A stretch of 64,000 bases of DNA, from the NCBI GenBank assembly GCA_963776205.1, contig CAVZLR010000001.1, positions 620,001 to 684,000 on the forward strand, given 5' to 3'. This document shows positions 19,052-27,713 of this stretch, in pieces. The stretch comes from UBA4459 sp963776205. Lineage in GTDB: Bacteria > Bacteroidota > Bacteroidia > Bacteroidales > F082. The translations under genes were made by a program, and so were the position numbers. Every line of letters begins with the position of its first letter. The first letter of the stretch is position 1. The notes below the pieces were generated by a model. The model saw nothing but the letters and a program-made list of their open reading frames with translations, did not search any database and was not told the origin of the DNA.

Positions 19052-19943
19052 ATGAAAAGGACAGTATTTACACTATTGATAACAATGCTTGGCATAGGAG
19101 CCTTTCGCTCAGCAAGATGCATTGTTCAGCCAGTACATGTTCAATAAACTGATTATCAACCCTGCTTATGCCGGATCCCGAGATGGATTAAGTATGACCA
19201 TGGTTGGAAGACGCCAGTGGGTTGGCATTGACGATGGCCCTCAGACCTTAACATTTGCGATTCAATCTCCGTTAAGGAATGATACATATTGGTTTAGGTT
19301 TTTATTGTTACACGGACGTTTTGGGTCCTTTCCAGGCAACTGGTGCCATTGGTACATTTCCTACCGGATTAAGTTAGGACGTGGACATTTGGCTTTTGGT
19401 ATCCAGGGTGGTATTAAACACACCTATATTGATATCAACAAACTAAGTGTTCAGGATGAGACTGATGTTGTTTTAAATGGTACCATTACCAAACAAACCA
19501 TACCTGATGCAAACTTTGGTATCTATTATAATTCCGAAAGGTTTTATGCAGGTATTTCATCTAAGCATCTATTTGAATCAGAATATGGTTATCTCCAGAA
19601 AACAGATTCAGAATCAGTTTATGGAACATTGATCAGGCATTTTTATGCCATGGCAGGTGTGGCAATACCATTGAGTGATAATCTGGTTTTAAAACCTTCA
19701 ACCTTGGTTAAATATGCTCAAAATGCTCCTGTTCAGGTGGACATTAACGCAAGCCTTTTAATCAAGGAAGTGCTCTGGTTAGGTGCATCATATAGAACTA
19801 AAGAAGCTGTTGTATTATTAGCAGAAATCGTGGTGGCTAAAAGGTTAAGGATTGGTTATTCATATGATATTTACTTAAATGAAATACAGCAATATAACCA
19901 GGGATCGCACGAAATAATGCTTGAATACAATATCCCTATATGA
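19052..19943 (+). pseudogene. PorP/SprF family type IX secretion system membrane protein, frameshifted
   Basis: Start ATG at 19052 gives a signal peptide (MKRTVFTLLITMLGIGAF), then one extra base near 19106 shifts into the frame carrying QQDALFSQYMFNKLIINPAYAGSRDG, the hallmark N-terminus of PorP/SprF. Between about 19286 and 19363 the correct continuation (IGLGFYCYTDVLGPFQATGA) is in a second frame, then the original frame resumes with YRIKLGRGHLAFGIQGGIKH to the stop. These are one insertion, one insertion and one deletion. The family forms outer membrane barrels; SprF is needed for SprB export, and such genes directly follow type B CTD adhesins. It starts 30 bp after the reconstructed adhesin stop, so it is the expected partner. 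Confidence 0.82.
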
Positions 19944-20011
19944 AGAACAGGATGTTAACACCTAGATATTTCTAGTAAACTTTTTATCAAATACATTAAA
20001 AAAGAGGACTT

Positions 20012-22053
20012 ATGAAATCTAAATACATTATACTTATTCTTGCCTTATTAATCGGAACTGCGATTCAAATAAATGCCCAGTCTGTTAAAAGAGCTGACAA
20101 ACGTGTTACCTATTATCAATACGCTGTGGCGGTCCCTATTCTCGAAAAAATCATTGAAAAAGATGGGGATGGGAAAGAAGAGGCAATGATTATGCTGGCT
20201 GATTGCTATCGTTCGATGAACAATGAGCAAAAAGCGACAGAACTATATGCCCAAATCGTTGAATTTGATAGCATTGACCCTGTTAATCATTATTATTACG
20301 GACAGGCATTAAGAACCCTGGGTCGATATGCAGAGGCCAAAGAGCAGTTTCTACAATATGCTGAACTCGTTCCTGGTGACCCAAGAGGTGCTACTTTTTG
20401 CATCTTATAGCGATGAAATCGAATCTTGGATTACAAAAAGAGGATAAATATGAGGTGAAACACGTTGAGTCAATCAATAGTGAAAATTCAGAGTTTTCTC
20501 CCATTATATTTAACGATGGGGTTGTGTTTTCATCTGACAGGAGATTTGAAAAAATACTAAACCCTACTTATGACTGGACCGGCAAACCATATCTTAGTTT
20601 TTTCTACGCAAAAGCTGATTCCACGTGCTCCGGTTTATTTGATCCTTCTTATTTTGAAGCTGAGGGATTCTCAAATAAACTTAATGATGCGTATCATGAT
20701 GGAACTGCGGTTTTAAACAGTGATAGGAACTATCATTTATTTTACAAGAACCGAAAAGGAGAAAGGTAGCAAGAGATGATGATAATTTATTTACAAATAA
20801 GCTAAAGCTATACATGTCGGAGTTTGCAGACGAAAAATGGTCAAAAGCAGAGCCTCTGGCATTAAATAACGAAGCTTATTCAACAGGACATCCCGCATTA
20901 TCTCCTAATGATTCATTATTATATTTTGCTTCAGACATGCCTGGTGGTTTAGGCGGTACAGATTTATATGTTGCAGAATGGACTGAATAATGGATGGGGA
21001 GAGCCTGAAAATCTGGGCGCTAACAATAAATACATCGAAAATGAAATGTTCCCTTATATGCATAAAGATGGCACCTTATATTTTGCCTCATCAGGGCATT
21101 TAGGATACGGAGGATTGGATATTTTCAAATCAAAGTCCGAGAATGGGGAATGGGCAACACCTGAAAATATGATGGCCCCCTTGAACTCATCCTATGATGA
21201 TTTCGGACTTACATTTATATCGGGAATGGGTGTTGGATTATTTAGTTCAGACAGACCTGGCGGACGTGGTGGTGATGATATTTACGCATTTGAAAGCCTC
21301 GTAAAAATAGAAGGAAAAGTATTGGGTTGCGGAGAAGAAGGAGTTGAATGTTTGCCATTGGAAAACGCAACTATTTTCGTATTGAATAAAACAACTAATA
21401 TCGTTACTGTTTTAAAAACAGACGCGATGGGTCGCTACGATCTGGAAGTTAGTCCACGAACCGAATATGCTATAAAAGCAAGTAAAAAAGGCTTTTTTAG
21501 TGATGGTACATCAATAAAAACTCGGAATACTTATTTTCCGGTCAGGGATTTGAAACTTGAAAAACATAAAGAAGGAAAGGTATTCACAGTTGAAAATATT
21601 TATTACGATTTCGATAAATGGTTTATCAGGGATGATGCCAAACCCGCTTTGGATAATCTTGTAAGAATTATGCAGGAAAATCCAATTACTGTTGAGCTAA
21701 GTTCTCATACAGACTGTAGGGGAAGCGATACCTATAACCTGAAGCTTTCGCAAAAAAGAGCACAAGCAGCTGTTGACTATATCATTGAACATGGTGTTGA
21801 CGCCACGCGAATTACAGCGAAAGGATATGGTGAATTGATGCCTGTAAACAACTGCGTTGACGGAGTAAAATGCACAGATGAGGAATACCAGGCAAATCGC
21901 AGAACGGAGTTTAAAATTATCAGTGTTACTCCTGAGCCTCCTCCTCAGGAAATTGATGAGGCAAAATACCTAAACGGAGAGGTGTATGAAAAGAATATCT
22001 TTTCAAATGATTTCTTCGAAGGATGTATTTTTTCAGAACCACTTGATAATTAA
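20012..22053 (+). pseudogene. OmpA family protein with TPR and WD40-like repeats, frameshifted
   Basis: Four frame segments form one 680-residue protein of normal length for the PorE/SprE-locus type OmpA proteins of Bacteroidota: signal peptide (to QINAQ), TPR region (EAMIMLADCYRS... YGQALRTLGRYAEAKEQFLQ), PD40 beta-propeller repeats (FSPIIFNDGVVFSSDR; HPALSPNDSLLYFASDMPGG; GTLYFASSGHLGYGGLDIF), a carboxypeptidase-regulatory-like domain about 21300-21560, and a C-terminal OmpA domain (YYDFDKWFIRDDAKPALDNL; SSHTDCRGSDTYNLKLSQKR) that binds peptidoglycan. Breaks lie near 20385 (deletion), 20766 (deletion) and 20989 (inserted T giving TAA). It is the last gene of the adhesin operon. The gene as sequenced would not give a full product. 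Confidence 0.82.
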
Positions 22054-22073
22054 GAGAAATGGTATTATATTTG
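22043..22073 (+). promoter_or_regulatory. putative promoter of a small RNA
   Basis: TTG at 22043-22045, 20-bp spacer, TATATTTG at 22066-22073. The -33 box overlaps the last codons of the ompA gene. It points into the gene-free spacer that ends in a strong terminator. Confidence 0.55.
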
Positions 22074-22079
22074 GGCGAA

Positions 22080-22249
22080 ATAAAAGCGACATTGATACAA
22101 GGCAAGCAAATGAGACAGCTTGGGGTAAATGAAATGATGTTGCTTTAATCATTGGGATTGCTTGTTCCCGGTGGTTTGTATGCAATATTGTTTCGCTGAA
22201 TTTACCTTAATTGTTTCCCTGAGGGTGGGCCGCGAGGCCCACCTTTTTT
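22080..22249 (+). ncRNA. candidate small structured RNA, about 170 nt
   Basis: The spacer between ompA and ispG holds a complete transcription unit without a reading frame. Its 5' and 3' parts pair over a long imperfect stem: AGCGA (22085-22089) with TCGCT (22193-22197), ATTG (22091) with CAAT (22183), ATACAA (22095) with TTGTAT (22176), CAAGCAA (22103) with TTGCTTG (22158) and ATGA (22110) with TCAT (22149). A 10-nt bulge (22166-22175) interrupts the 3' side, and a 35-nt apical region remains. Size and shape (one long rod with an internal bubble) recall 6S RNA, but I cannot confirm that class. An independent terminator hairpin closes the unit. Confidence 0.5.
22224..22249 (+). terminator. 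strong intrinsic terminator
   Basis: Perfect 8-bp stem GGTGGGCC (22224-22231) / GGCCCACC (22236-22243), 4-nt loop GCGA, then six T. It ends the small RNA unit and any readthrough from ompA, 13 bp before the end of the convergent ispG. Confidence 0.9.
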
Positions 22250-22261
22250 ATTGGTCTTTTT

Positions 22262-23875
22262 TTAATCCTTCCAGTCGCCGTTATCTTTTATCAGGGAAAT
22301 TAAAGAGGAAATCGCATCTTTTTCTTCAATATTGCGAAAAATTAATTCAGATCCTTTGTATAAACTTACTTTTCCTATACCGCTCCCAACATACCCATAA
22401 TCAGCATCCAACATCTCTCCGGGTCCATTTACAATACAACCCATAACAGCAATCTTAACACCCTTTAAATGAGAGGTCAATTCCCTGATCTTTTTCAAAT
22501 GATCCTGAATATTAAAATATGTGCGGCCACACGAAGGGCAAGCAATAAATTCAGCTTTGGAAAATCGTAATCCCATGGCCTGCAGGATATCGAGTGATAA
22601 GATTACATTTTCATCTGTAGAAGTTGAATTGTTGTCGATACAAATACCTTTAGCCGGAATCAGATCGTTAAGATATGAGAATTCGGCTGCTGCTCTCAAT
22701 TGCAATTCCTCCTTCGAAATGTCGTGATAGATTAGCTTAATGATTGCGTTATTAACTTTTTTATCAGGCTTTGTCACAAAATCTCTAACCTCAACTGGAA
22801 ATACTTCCTGCTTATCATTGATCCGTAAATTATTTTCTTCCAGAATCATATCTGAAAATTCAGATGTTCCTTGTGAAATAACAAAGGGTGGTTTTAATTT
22901 TCCAGAAATTGCTGATTCGATTTTACCTTTTAGTATTAATTTTTCTGCTTTGATTTCTGGAAATTTTGATTTCTTTTTACCATATAACGCAACCAATTGC
23001 CTTGCAACCGGTATTTCATTTTCCGGTTCTTCAGTTAAACTCACCCTGATGGTATCACCGATACCATTGAGTAAGAGGTTTCCGATTCCTGCTGCCGATT
23101 TTATGCGTGCATCCTTTCCATCACCAGCTTCTGTAACTCCAAGATGCACCGGGTAATAATAGCCATTGGCTATCATTCTTTCTACCAGCAATTTATTCGA
23201 TTCTATCATCATCCTGACATTACTTGATTTTATGGACAGAATTAAATTTTTAAAAGAATGGAGCCGGCATATTTCAACGAATTCAATGGCAGATTCAACC
23301 ATACCCGAAGCTGTGTTTCCATATTTAGCAAGAATACGGTTAGAAAGCGAGCCATGGTTGGTTCCGATACGGATCGCTGTGTTATTCTTATGGCAGATAT
23401 CCAATAGTGGACTTAAATTTTCCGCTATCTTTTCCAACTCTAAATGATATTCCGTTTCCGTGAAATCAATTTTCAAATTATTCCGATCCACATAATTTCC
23501 TGGGTTAATCCTCACTTTATCTGCTATTTGGGAAGCCACTTCAGCCACTTTCGGGTTAAAATGTACATCCGCAACCAATGGCAAATTATATGACTTTTTT
23601 AACAATTCATTTTTGATCCTATATAGTTGTTGGGCCTCCTTAATGTTTTGAGTGGTTATACGCACCATCTCGCATCCAGCATCTGCAAGCCGCATAACCT
23701 GCTCCGCGGTTGCTGTAATATCCATGGTTTGCGTTGTGGTCATCGACTGAATAACCACAGGGCATTCTCCGCCAATGAACAGATTGCCAACAGCCACCTT
23801 CTGACTTATTAAACTCTTTTTTTTATTTTCGGAAAATGACATGCCACTGGAATTTGGATACATTATACCCTCCAA
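22262..23875 (-). CDS. ispG: 4-hydroxy-3-methylbut-2-enyl diphosphate synthase
   Basis: A 537-residue IspG/GcpE, the Fe-S enzyme that reductively converts MEcPP to HMBPP in the MEP isoprenoid pathway. The TIM-barrel N-terminus (GGECPVVIQSMTTTQTMD; ADVHFNPKVAEVASQIADKV; IRIGTNHGSLSNRIL) is followed by an inserted middle domain typical of Bacteroidota and plastid enzymes (short bacterial forms are about 370 residues), then the 4Fe-4S domain with CPSCGRTYF and GCIVNGPGEM. The insertion is somewhat short compared with the 600-plus residues of many Bacteroidota proteins. All cluster Cys are present. It converges with the small RNA unit. Confidence 0.95.
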   Translation of the reverse strand: MEGIMYPNSSGMSFSENKKKSLISQKVAVGNLFIGGECPVVIQSMTTTQTMDITATAEQVMRLADAGCEMVRITTQNIKEAQQLYRIKNELLKKSYNLPLVADVHFNPKVAEVASQIADKVRINPGNYVDRNNLKIDFTETEYHLELEKIAENLSPLLDICHKNNTAIRIGTNHGSLSNRILAKYGNTASGMVESAIEFVEICRLHSFKNLILSIKSSNVRMMIESNKLLVERMIANGYYYPVHLGVTEAGDGKDARIKSAAGIGNLLLNGIGDTIRVSLTEEPENEIPVARQLVALYGKKKSKFPEIKAEKLILKGKIESAISGKLKPPFVISQGTSEFSDMILEENNLRINDKQEVFPVEVRDFVTKPDKKVNNAIIKLIYHDISKEELQLRAAAEFSYLNDLIPAKGICIDNNSTSTDENVILSLDILQAMGLRFSKAEFIACPSCGRTYFNIQDHLKKIRELTSHLKGVKIAVMGCIVNGPGEMLDADYGYVGSGIGKVSLYKGSELIFRNIEEKDAISSLISLIKDNGDWKD

Positions 23876-23910
23876 AATTACTATTTAGCTGGCATTTTTT
23901 ACGAGCCGGC

Positions 23911-24780
23911 TCAGAACTTTCGCAAAATTGACTGGACTGAATTTAGGTAGCCACCGCCAAATAAATTGACATGCACCATTAGCGGGTATAAATTGCAATA
24001 ATCCATTCGCTCCCGCCAGCCTTTTTCCAAAGGAAAATATGCATGGTAAGCCTCATACAACTTAGTATCAAAGCCTCCAAATAATTGCGACATACCAAGA
24101 TCCATTTCACGGTGGCCATAATATACAGCCGGATCAATGATTACCGGTTCACCATATTTGTCAACCATATAATTTCCGCCCCATAAATCTCCATGTATGA
24201 GTGCCGGGAGCTCCTCTGGAAAAATTTCAGGTAATTTTCGATAGAAGTTTTCAAATGCATGAGCAATTGTTCGGCCCATTCTGTTATTGTCCCTGGCCAG
24301 TTTTACTTGTTTTTCAAGCCTTTCGGTTCTGAAAAAATCATTCCAGCTGTCATATTTTTTATTTGACTGGTGAAGTGAGCCAATATAGTTATCATGATCT
24401 AGGCCAAATGAATCGGCGCTATTTTTATGCAATTGCGCCAGGCCTTTGGCAAAATGATCCCAAAAACCGGATTGTTTTTTCCCACTTTCAATATGTTCAA
24501 GAATGAGCAATGCAGTGTTTTCTGATTGGTATGTATCTATCACATCAGGAACCTTCAATACACTTTTTCCGGCTAATAATCTCAGGCCTTTTGCTTCTTT
24601 TTCAAACATCCCGGGGAAAAGTGAAGCTGAATTTTTTTTAACAAAGAAAATCCCTTTACTAGTTGAAATTTCAAATGTTTCATTAATAGATCCTCCGCTT
24701 ACTGATGAAATATTATTGATGGTAACGGGCTGATGATACCTGTTTGAAAGTAATTTCTGAATAGATGATTTCCAGGACAT
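23911..24780 (-). CDS. fructosamine kinase family protein
   Basis: A 289-residue protein of the fructosamine/ketosamine-3-kinase family, which has an aminoglycoside-phosphotransferase-like fold and phosphorylates sugars attached to amines, allowing deglycation. Recognisable segments are the N-terminal SVSGGSINETFEISTSKGIF with FFVKKN (ATP-binding Lys) about 28-50, FGLDHDNYIGSLHQSN near 122, the catalytic loop LIHGDLWGGNYMVD near 190-203, and VIIDPAVYYGHREMDLGMSQ near 212-232. Length is that of the family (about 285-290). It lies 35 bp downstream of ispG on the same strand direction, upstream in transcription order. Small-molecule substrate unknown. Confidence 0.9.
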   Translation of the reverse strand: MSWKSSIQKLLSNRYHQPVTINNISSVSGGSINETFEISTSKGIFFVKKNSASLFPGMFEKEAKGLRLLAGKSVLKVPDVIDTYQSENTALLILEHIESGKKQSGFWDHFAKGLAQLHKNSADSFGLDHDNYIGSLHQSNKKYDSWNDFFRTERLEKQVKLARDNNRMGRTIAHAFENFYRKLPEIFPEELPALIHGDLWGGNYMVDKYGEPVIIDPAVYYGHREMDLGMSQLFGGFDTKLYEAYHAYFPLEKGWRERMDYCNLYPLMVHVNLFGGGYLNSVQSILRKF

Positions 24781-24834
24781 TGATTTATTAGTTCTGTAAT
24801 TTCATTACAAAATTCAACAAAATTTTAAAACCAA

Positions 24835-25383
24835 TCACAAACATTTGAGTACCTGCTGAATATCCTCAGTAATGGCAGTTGCTGACACTGTTGCACCGCT
24901 AATAGCTTCAATATCTTTACCAAATTGTAAGGATTCGCCCGGCTCCAATCCTCTAAACTGATTCAACCACCCCCTGCTCATCACTTCATGACCATGTGTA
25001 GCCTGGTAATTATATATTTTTACCCAAATCACCTGTTTATTGGAATCCATCAAAACATAATAGTCAAAGTACTCAAAAGTCAGTTCGGTTGTATTTGCTT
25101 CAACAGAACACCCTCCGGCATTACAACTGTTAACCCGTCCTGAGTATAAATATCCTAACAATTCATTTTGCGATACAACCTTTAAAAACAAACCATATGT
25201 GATGCATGGGTATTCATTTTTCAAATCCATTTCTTTGAATCGAAAATTATCCGTTTTCCATATTTTTTCAATAGATTTTGAAATTTTCCTGGTGGGCAAC
25301 TCTGACATATCATCAATCGAAAAGCTGCTGCTTATCACCCAAAAAATTATACTTGTAAATAATATGGTTTTCAATTTAAACAT
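24835..25383 (-). CDS. FMN-binding domain protein, exported
   Basis: A 182-residue protein with an N-terminal hydrophobic export segment (about 5-22) and a C-terminal FMN_bind domain. The motif DIEAISGATVSATAIT near 158-173 matches the ApbE flavinylation pattern D-x3-S-G-A-T, so FMN is probably attached covalently to the Thr. A CNAGGC motif with two Cys is near 88-93. The gene starts 8 bp after the porin-like gene, so the two probably form an operon. Such proteins take part in extracytosolic flavin-based electron transfer; the partner here is unknown. Confidence 0.82.
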   Translation of the reverse strand: MFKLKTILFTSIIFWVISSSFSIDDMSELPTRKISKSIEKIWKTDNFRFKEMDLKNEYPCITYGLFLKVVSQNELLGYLYSGRVNSCNAGGCSVEANTTELTFEYFDYYVLMDSNKQVIWVKIYNYQATHGHEVMSRGWLNQFRGLEPGESLQFGKDIEAISGATVSATAITEDIQQVLKCL

Positions 25384-25391
25384 TTCTGCAT

Positions 25392-26618
25392 TTAAAACAT
25401 AACGGCTATACCCGCATTAAACAAATTACTAAACTTATCATCAGCTTCTGATTTCATGAACTGTACGTCTGTTTTAATGGCTACCTGCGGAATGAACCAG
25501 TACCCAATTCCGGTAGTTATCACTGTATTATTGAAAGCATTGTTTTTAGTAATCCCTGAAAAAACAGTCCTTTGTGTATCGTAATTGGAATACCTTACAA
25601 ATGGTACCAGTCGGCCTTTTATTTTTTGGAAAGGGTAAAATACGTCGTACGCAACCTCTAAGTAATAACCATACATGCTGCTTCCGGCATCGTTTAAATG
25701 GCCGTCAGAAGCTGTGAAATAGTTGTATTGCTCCGTGTTTGATAAACTTGTAAAATACACCTGTCCCTTTAACTGAAATCCTTTCCGCTGATATCGTACA
25801 TCCAACCCTGCCATTGAAACGCCAACTACCGAGGAGTCGGCAGTACTGATGGCCGCTATATCAGCGATTTCAACTTTATTATACACCGACGACTGTGTTT
25901 TACCCACATACCCAGAAAGGCCCAGGTTAAGTCCAAGTATTCCATAGTACTCTACTCTCGCTGTAAAATTAGGGAAAGTAATAAATGATTCAGCCCCCTT
26001 CTGTCGACCACTTCTCAATCCACTTTTTCCAGATATATAGACATTCCCATCCTGGTAACTTTTAAATCCATTTACCAAATAAGCCTGGTATCGCATAGAA
26101 ATTTCAGATATTGTTCCTGTGATACCAAGCCCAATCTCTCGCCAGGTAGTCGGCACAATATATGTGTCTATCAAAGGCCTTTCAACACCATTAAATGTAG
26201 GTGGTTCATGATACTCATTTATTATCCCCATTGGAATGAGCAGTAACCCTCCCCTAAAATTAATATAGGTATTCAGTGCATAATTCAGAAATGCCTGTTC
26301 AACATATACTTCTTTCACGTGCTCTACTTCAATTTCTGTTACAAAACTCAGTTTGTTTGTAAAACGATATCCGAATAATAATACCAATCTGTGAACATCC
26401 AGTTTGCCGTTATAATGAGTATTGTTTCCAAAAGCCTGGTTGTAATCAATTTGAGCGTACCCGCCAATATTCAATTTTCTATCACTAACCAGCATGCTAT
26501 TAGCTATGTTAGTGGATGGATTATATTTAAATGCAACACTGTCCTGCCCATGTGCAGATATCATGCTACTAATCCATATAATTCCCGTAATGAAAACCCC
26601 TGCTAATTTTCTCCTCAT
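25392..26618 (-). CDS. porin-like outer membrane beta-barrel protein
   Basis: A 408-residue protein with a signal peptide (to SAHGQ, about residue 25) and alternating aromatic/polar strands throughout, ending in a strand with terminal Phe (NLFNAGIAVMF), as in outer membrane barrels. Segments such as GYAQIDYNQAFGNN, NKLSFVTEIEVEHVKEVYVE, RGGLLLIPMGIINEYHEPP and PLIDTYIVPTTWREIGLGI resemble the phosphate-selective porin O/P-like family of Bacteroidota. The substrate cannot be read from sequence. It is first in a two-gene unit with the FMN-binding protein. Confidence 0.8.
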   Translation of the reverse strand: MRRKLAGVFITGIIWISSMISAHGQDSVAFKYNPSTNIANSMLVSDRKLNIGGYAQIDYNQAFGNNTHYNGKLDVHRLVLLFGYRFTNKLSFVTEIEVEHVKEVYVEQAFLNYALNTYINFRGGLLLIPMGIINEYHEPPTFNGVERPLIDTYIVPTTWREIGLGITGTISEISMRYQAYLVNGFKSYQDGNVYISGKSGLRSGRQKGAESFITFPNFTARVEYYGILGLNLGLSGYVGKTQSSVYNKVEIADIAAISTADSSVVGVSMAGLDVRYQRKGFQLKGQVYFTSLSNTEQYNYFTASDGHLNDAGSSMYGYYLEVAYDVFYPFQKIKGRLVPFVRYSNYDTQRTVFSGITKNNAFNNTVITTGIGYWFIPQVAIKTDVQFMKSEADDKFSNLFNAGIAVMF

Positions 26619-26734
26619 ATGATTTTTGTTTACTGTTTAAATCCAATGCAAACATATAAGGAGTTAATAGTCGGATCAATACCTAAAACAAGGTATTTAT
26701 TAAGAGCATAGTGATGTTTTGAGTAGTGTGTTGT

Positions 26735-27586
26735 TTACTGATTAATTATGTAAGAAACTTCAGTCAACACTTTAGCTATTTGTTTCTCACTCATTCCCAG
26801 TCGCTGAAGAATAATTTCATTATTTACTAATTCTCGGCAAAGAACAATTCTTTCTTTCATCAAAGCGCTTTTTTGTGCTTTGGTCAAATTATGCAGAGAA
26901 GTTAAAGGGTGCATGCCTGATTTATCGATATAGTATTTGAGACTGCTTTGATAAGGATAGTCCCACGAAATAAGGCCCAGCCCAGCACATTCAGCGAATT
27001 CGATGGCATCTTTTGTAAAACGTGCATTGGTCACTACAAAGCCCTTTACTTTAATGTTTTTATAATTCGGATCATCGCTCCATTTGGCCATAATATCATT
27101 AAAGCGGGAATGAATATACAGCGGAACCTTAACGTCAGTTTTTCCGCGGTAATCACTTCTGAATTTGCACTCAACAAGAGTAATTAAATCTTCTTTATTA
27201 GCCAACACATCTACTTCATGCAGTATGCATTTCCCTTTGATCAGCTGGTCAGTTTTCACCTGATGTCCCCAGGATTCAAAAAGCCGGCTAACAAATAATT
27301 CAAATGCATATCCTGAAGGGCCCAACTCAAAGATTGCTTTTTTCAAACGGTACCTACCGGCAGCCTTGTGTGATTTTTTCTTTTTAAGGAGAGAATATGC
27401 CCATTGGTATATCTTACTTGTTGGAATTTTATCGTACAATTTCGATTCTATTTGCTCTAAAATCTGGTAACTCTCTTCAAGGCCCGCTCCTGAATACTTT
27501 AATGCACTAATGATTTTATCCTTATCAAATGGTACCAGATCGCCATTTGATTTTGATACCAGTATGTGGTTTGGTTTTTCTTTCAT
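26735..27586 (-). CDS. ATP-cone and restriction-endonuclease-like (PD-(D/E)XK) protein
   Basis: With the start at MKEKPNHILVSKSNGDLVPF (283 residues), an ATP-cone domain covers about 6-90, like the regulatory nucleotide-sensing module of ribonucleotide reductases and NrdR. A Mrr-like nuclease domain follows: GYAFELFVSRLFESWGH, then HEVDVLA with Asp126 and LVECKF with Glu139 and Lys141, the D...ExK active site. The C-terminal part (from about 190) has a helical tail. Upstream in-frame ATGs exist to 27721, but the longer forms add an unconserved-looking leader and overlap the start of the divergent cytochrome gene. No methylase accompanies it, so it is not a standard restriction system; a DNA repair or defence role is open. 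Confidence 0.8.
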   Translation of the reverse strand: MKEKPNHILVSKSNGDLVPFDKDKIISALKYSGAGLEESYQILEQIESKLYDKIPTSKIYQWAYSLLKKKKSHKAAGRYRLKKAIFELGPSGYAFELFVSRLFESWGHQVKTDQLIKGKCILHEVDVLANKEDLITLVECKFRSDYRGKTDVKVPLYIHSRFNDIMAKWSDDPNYKNIKVKGFVVTNARFTKDAIEFAECAGLGLISWDYPYQSSLKYYIDKSGMHPLTSLHNLTKAQKSALMKERIVLCRELVNNEIILQRLGMSEKQIAKVLTEVSYIINQ

Positions 27587-27713
27587 CCCAAACAAATCTA
27601 CGAAATATGTGGTCAGAAACGAGTCACGTCTTAAAATCATTTTTTTTAAATATGTAATAATTTGCATATTTGCACGTCTATTTAAAACTATTACTGACAA
27701 ACTTTCTTTAAAC

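Noticed and set aside
27510..27713. N-terminal extension of the cytochrome lipoprotein
   Set aside because: The lipoprotein signal starts at 27714; the upstream codons are antisense to the nuclease gene.
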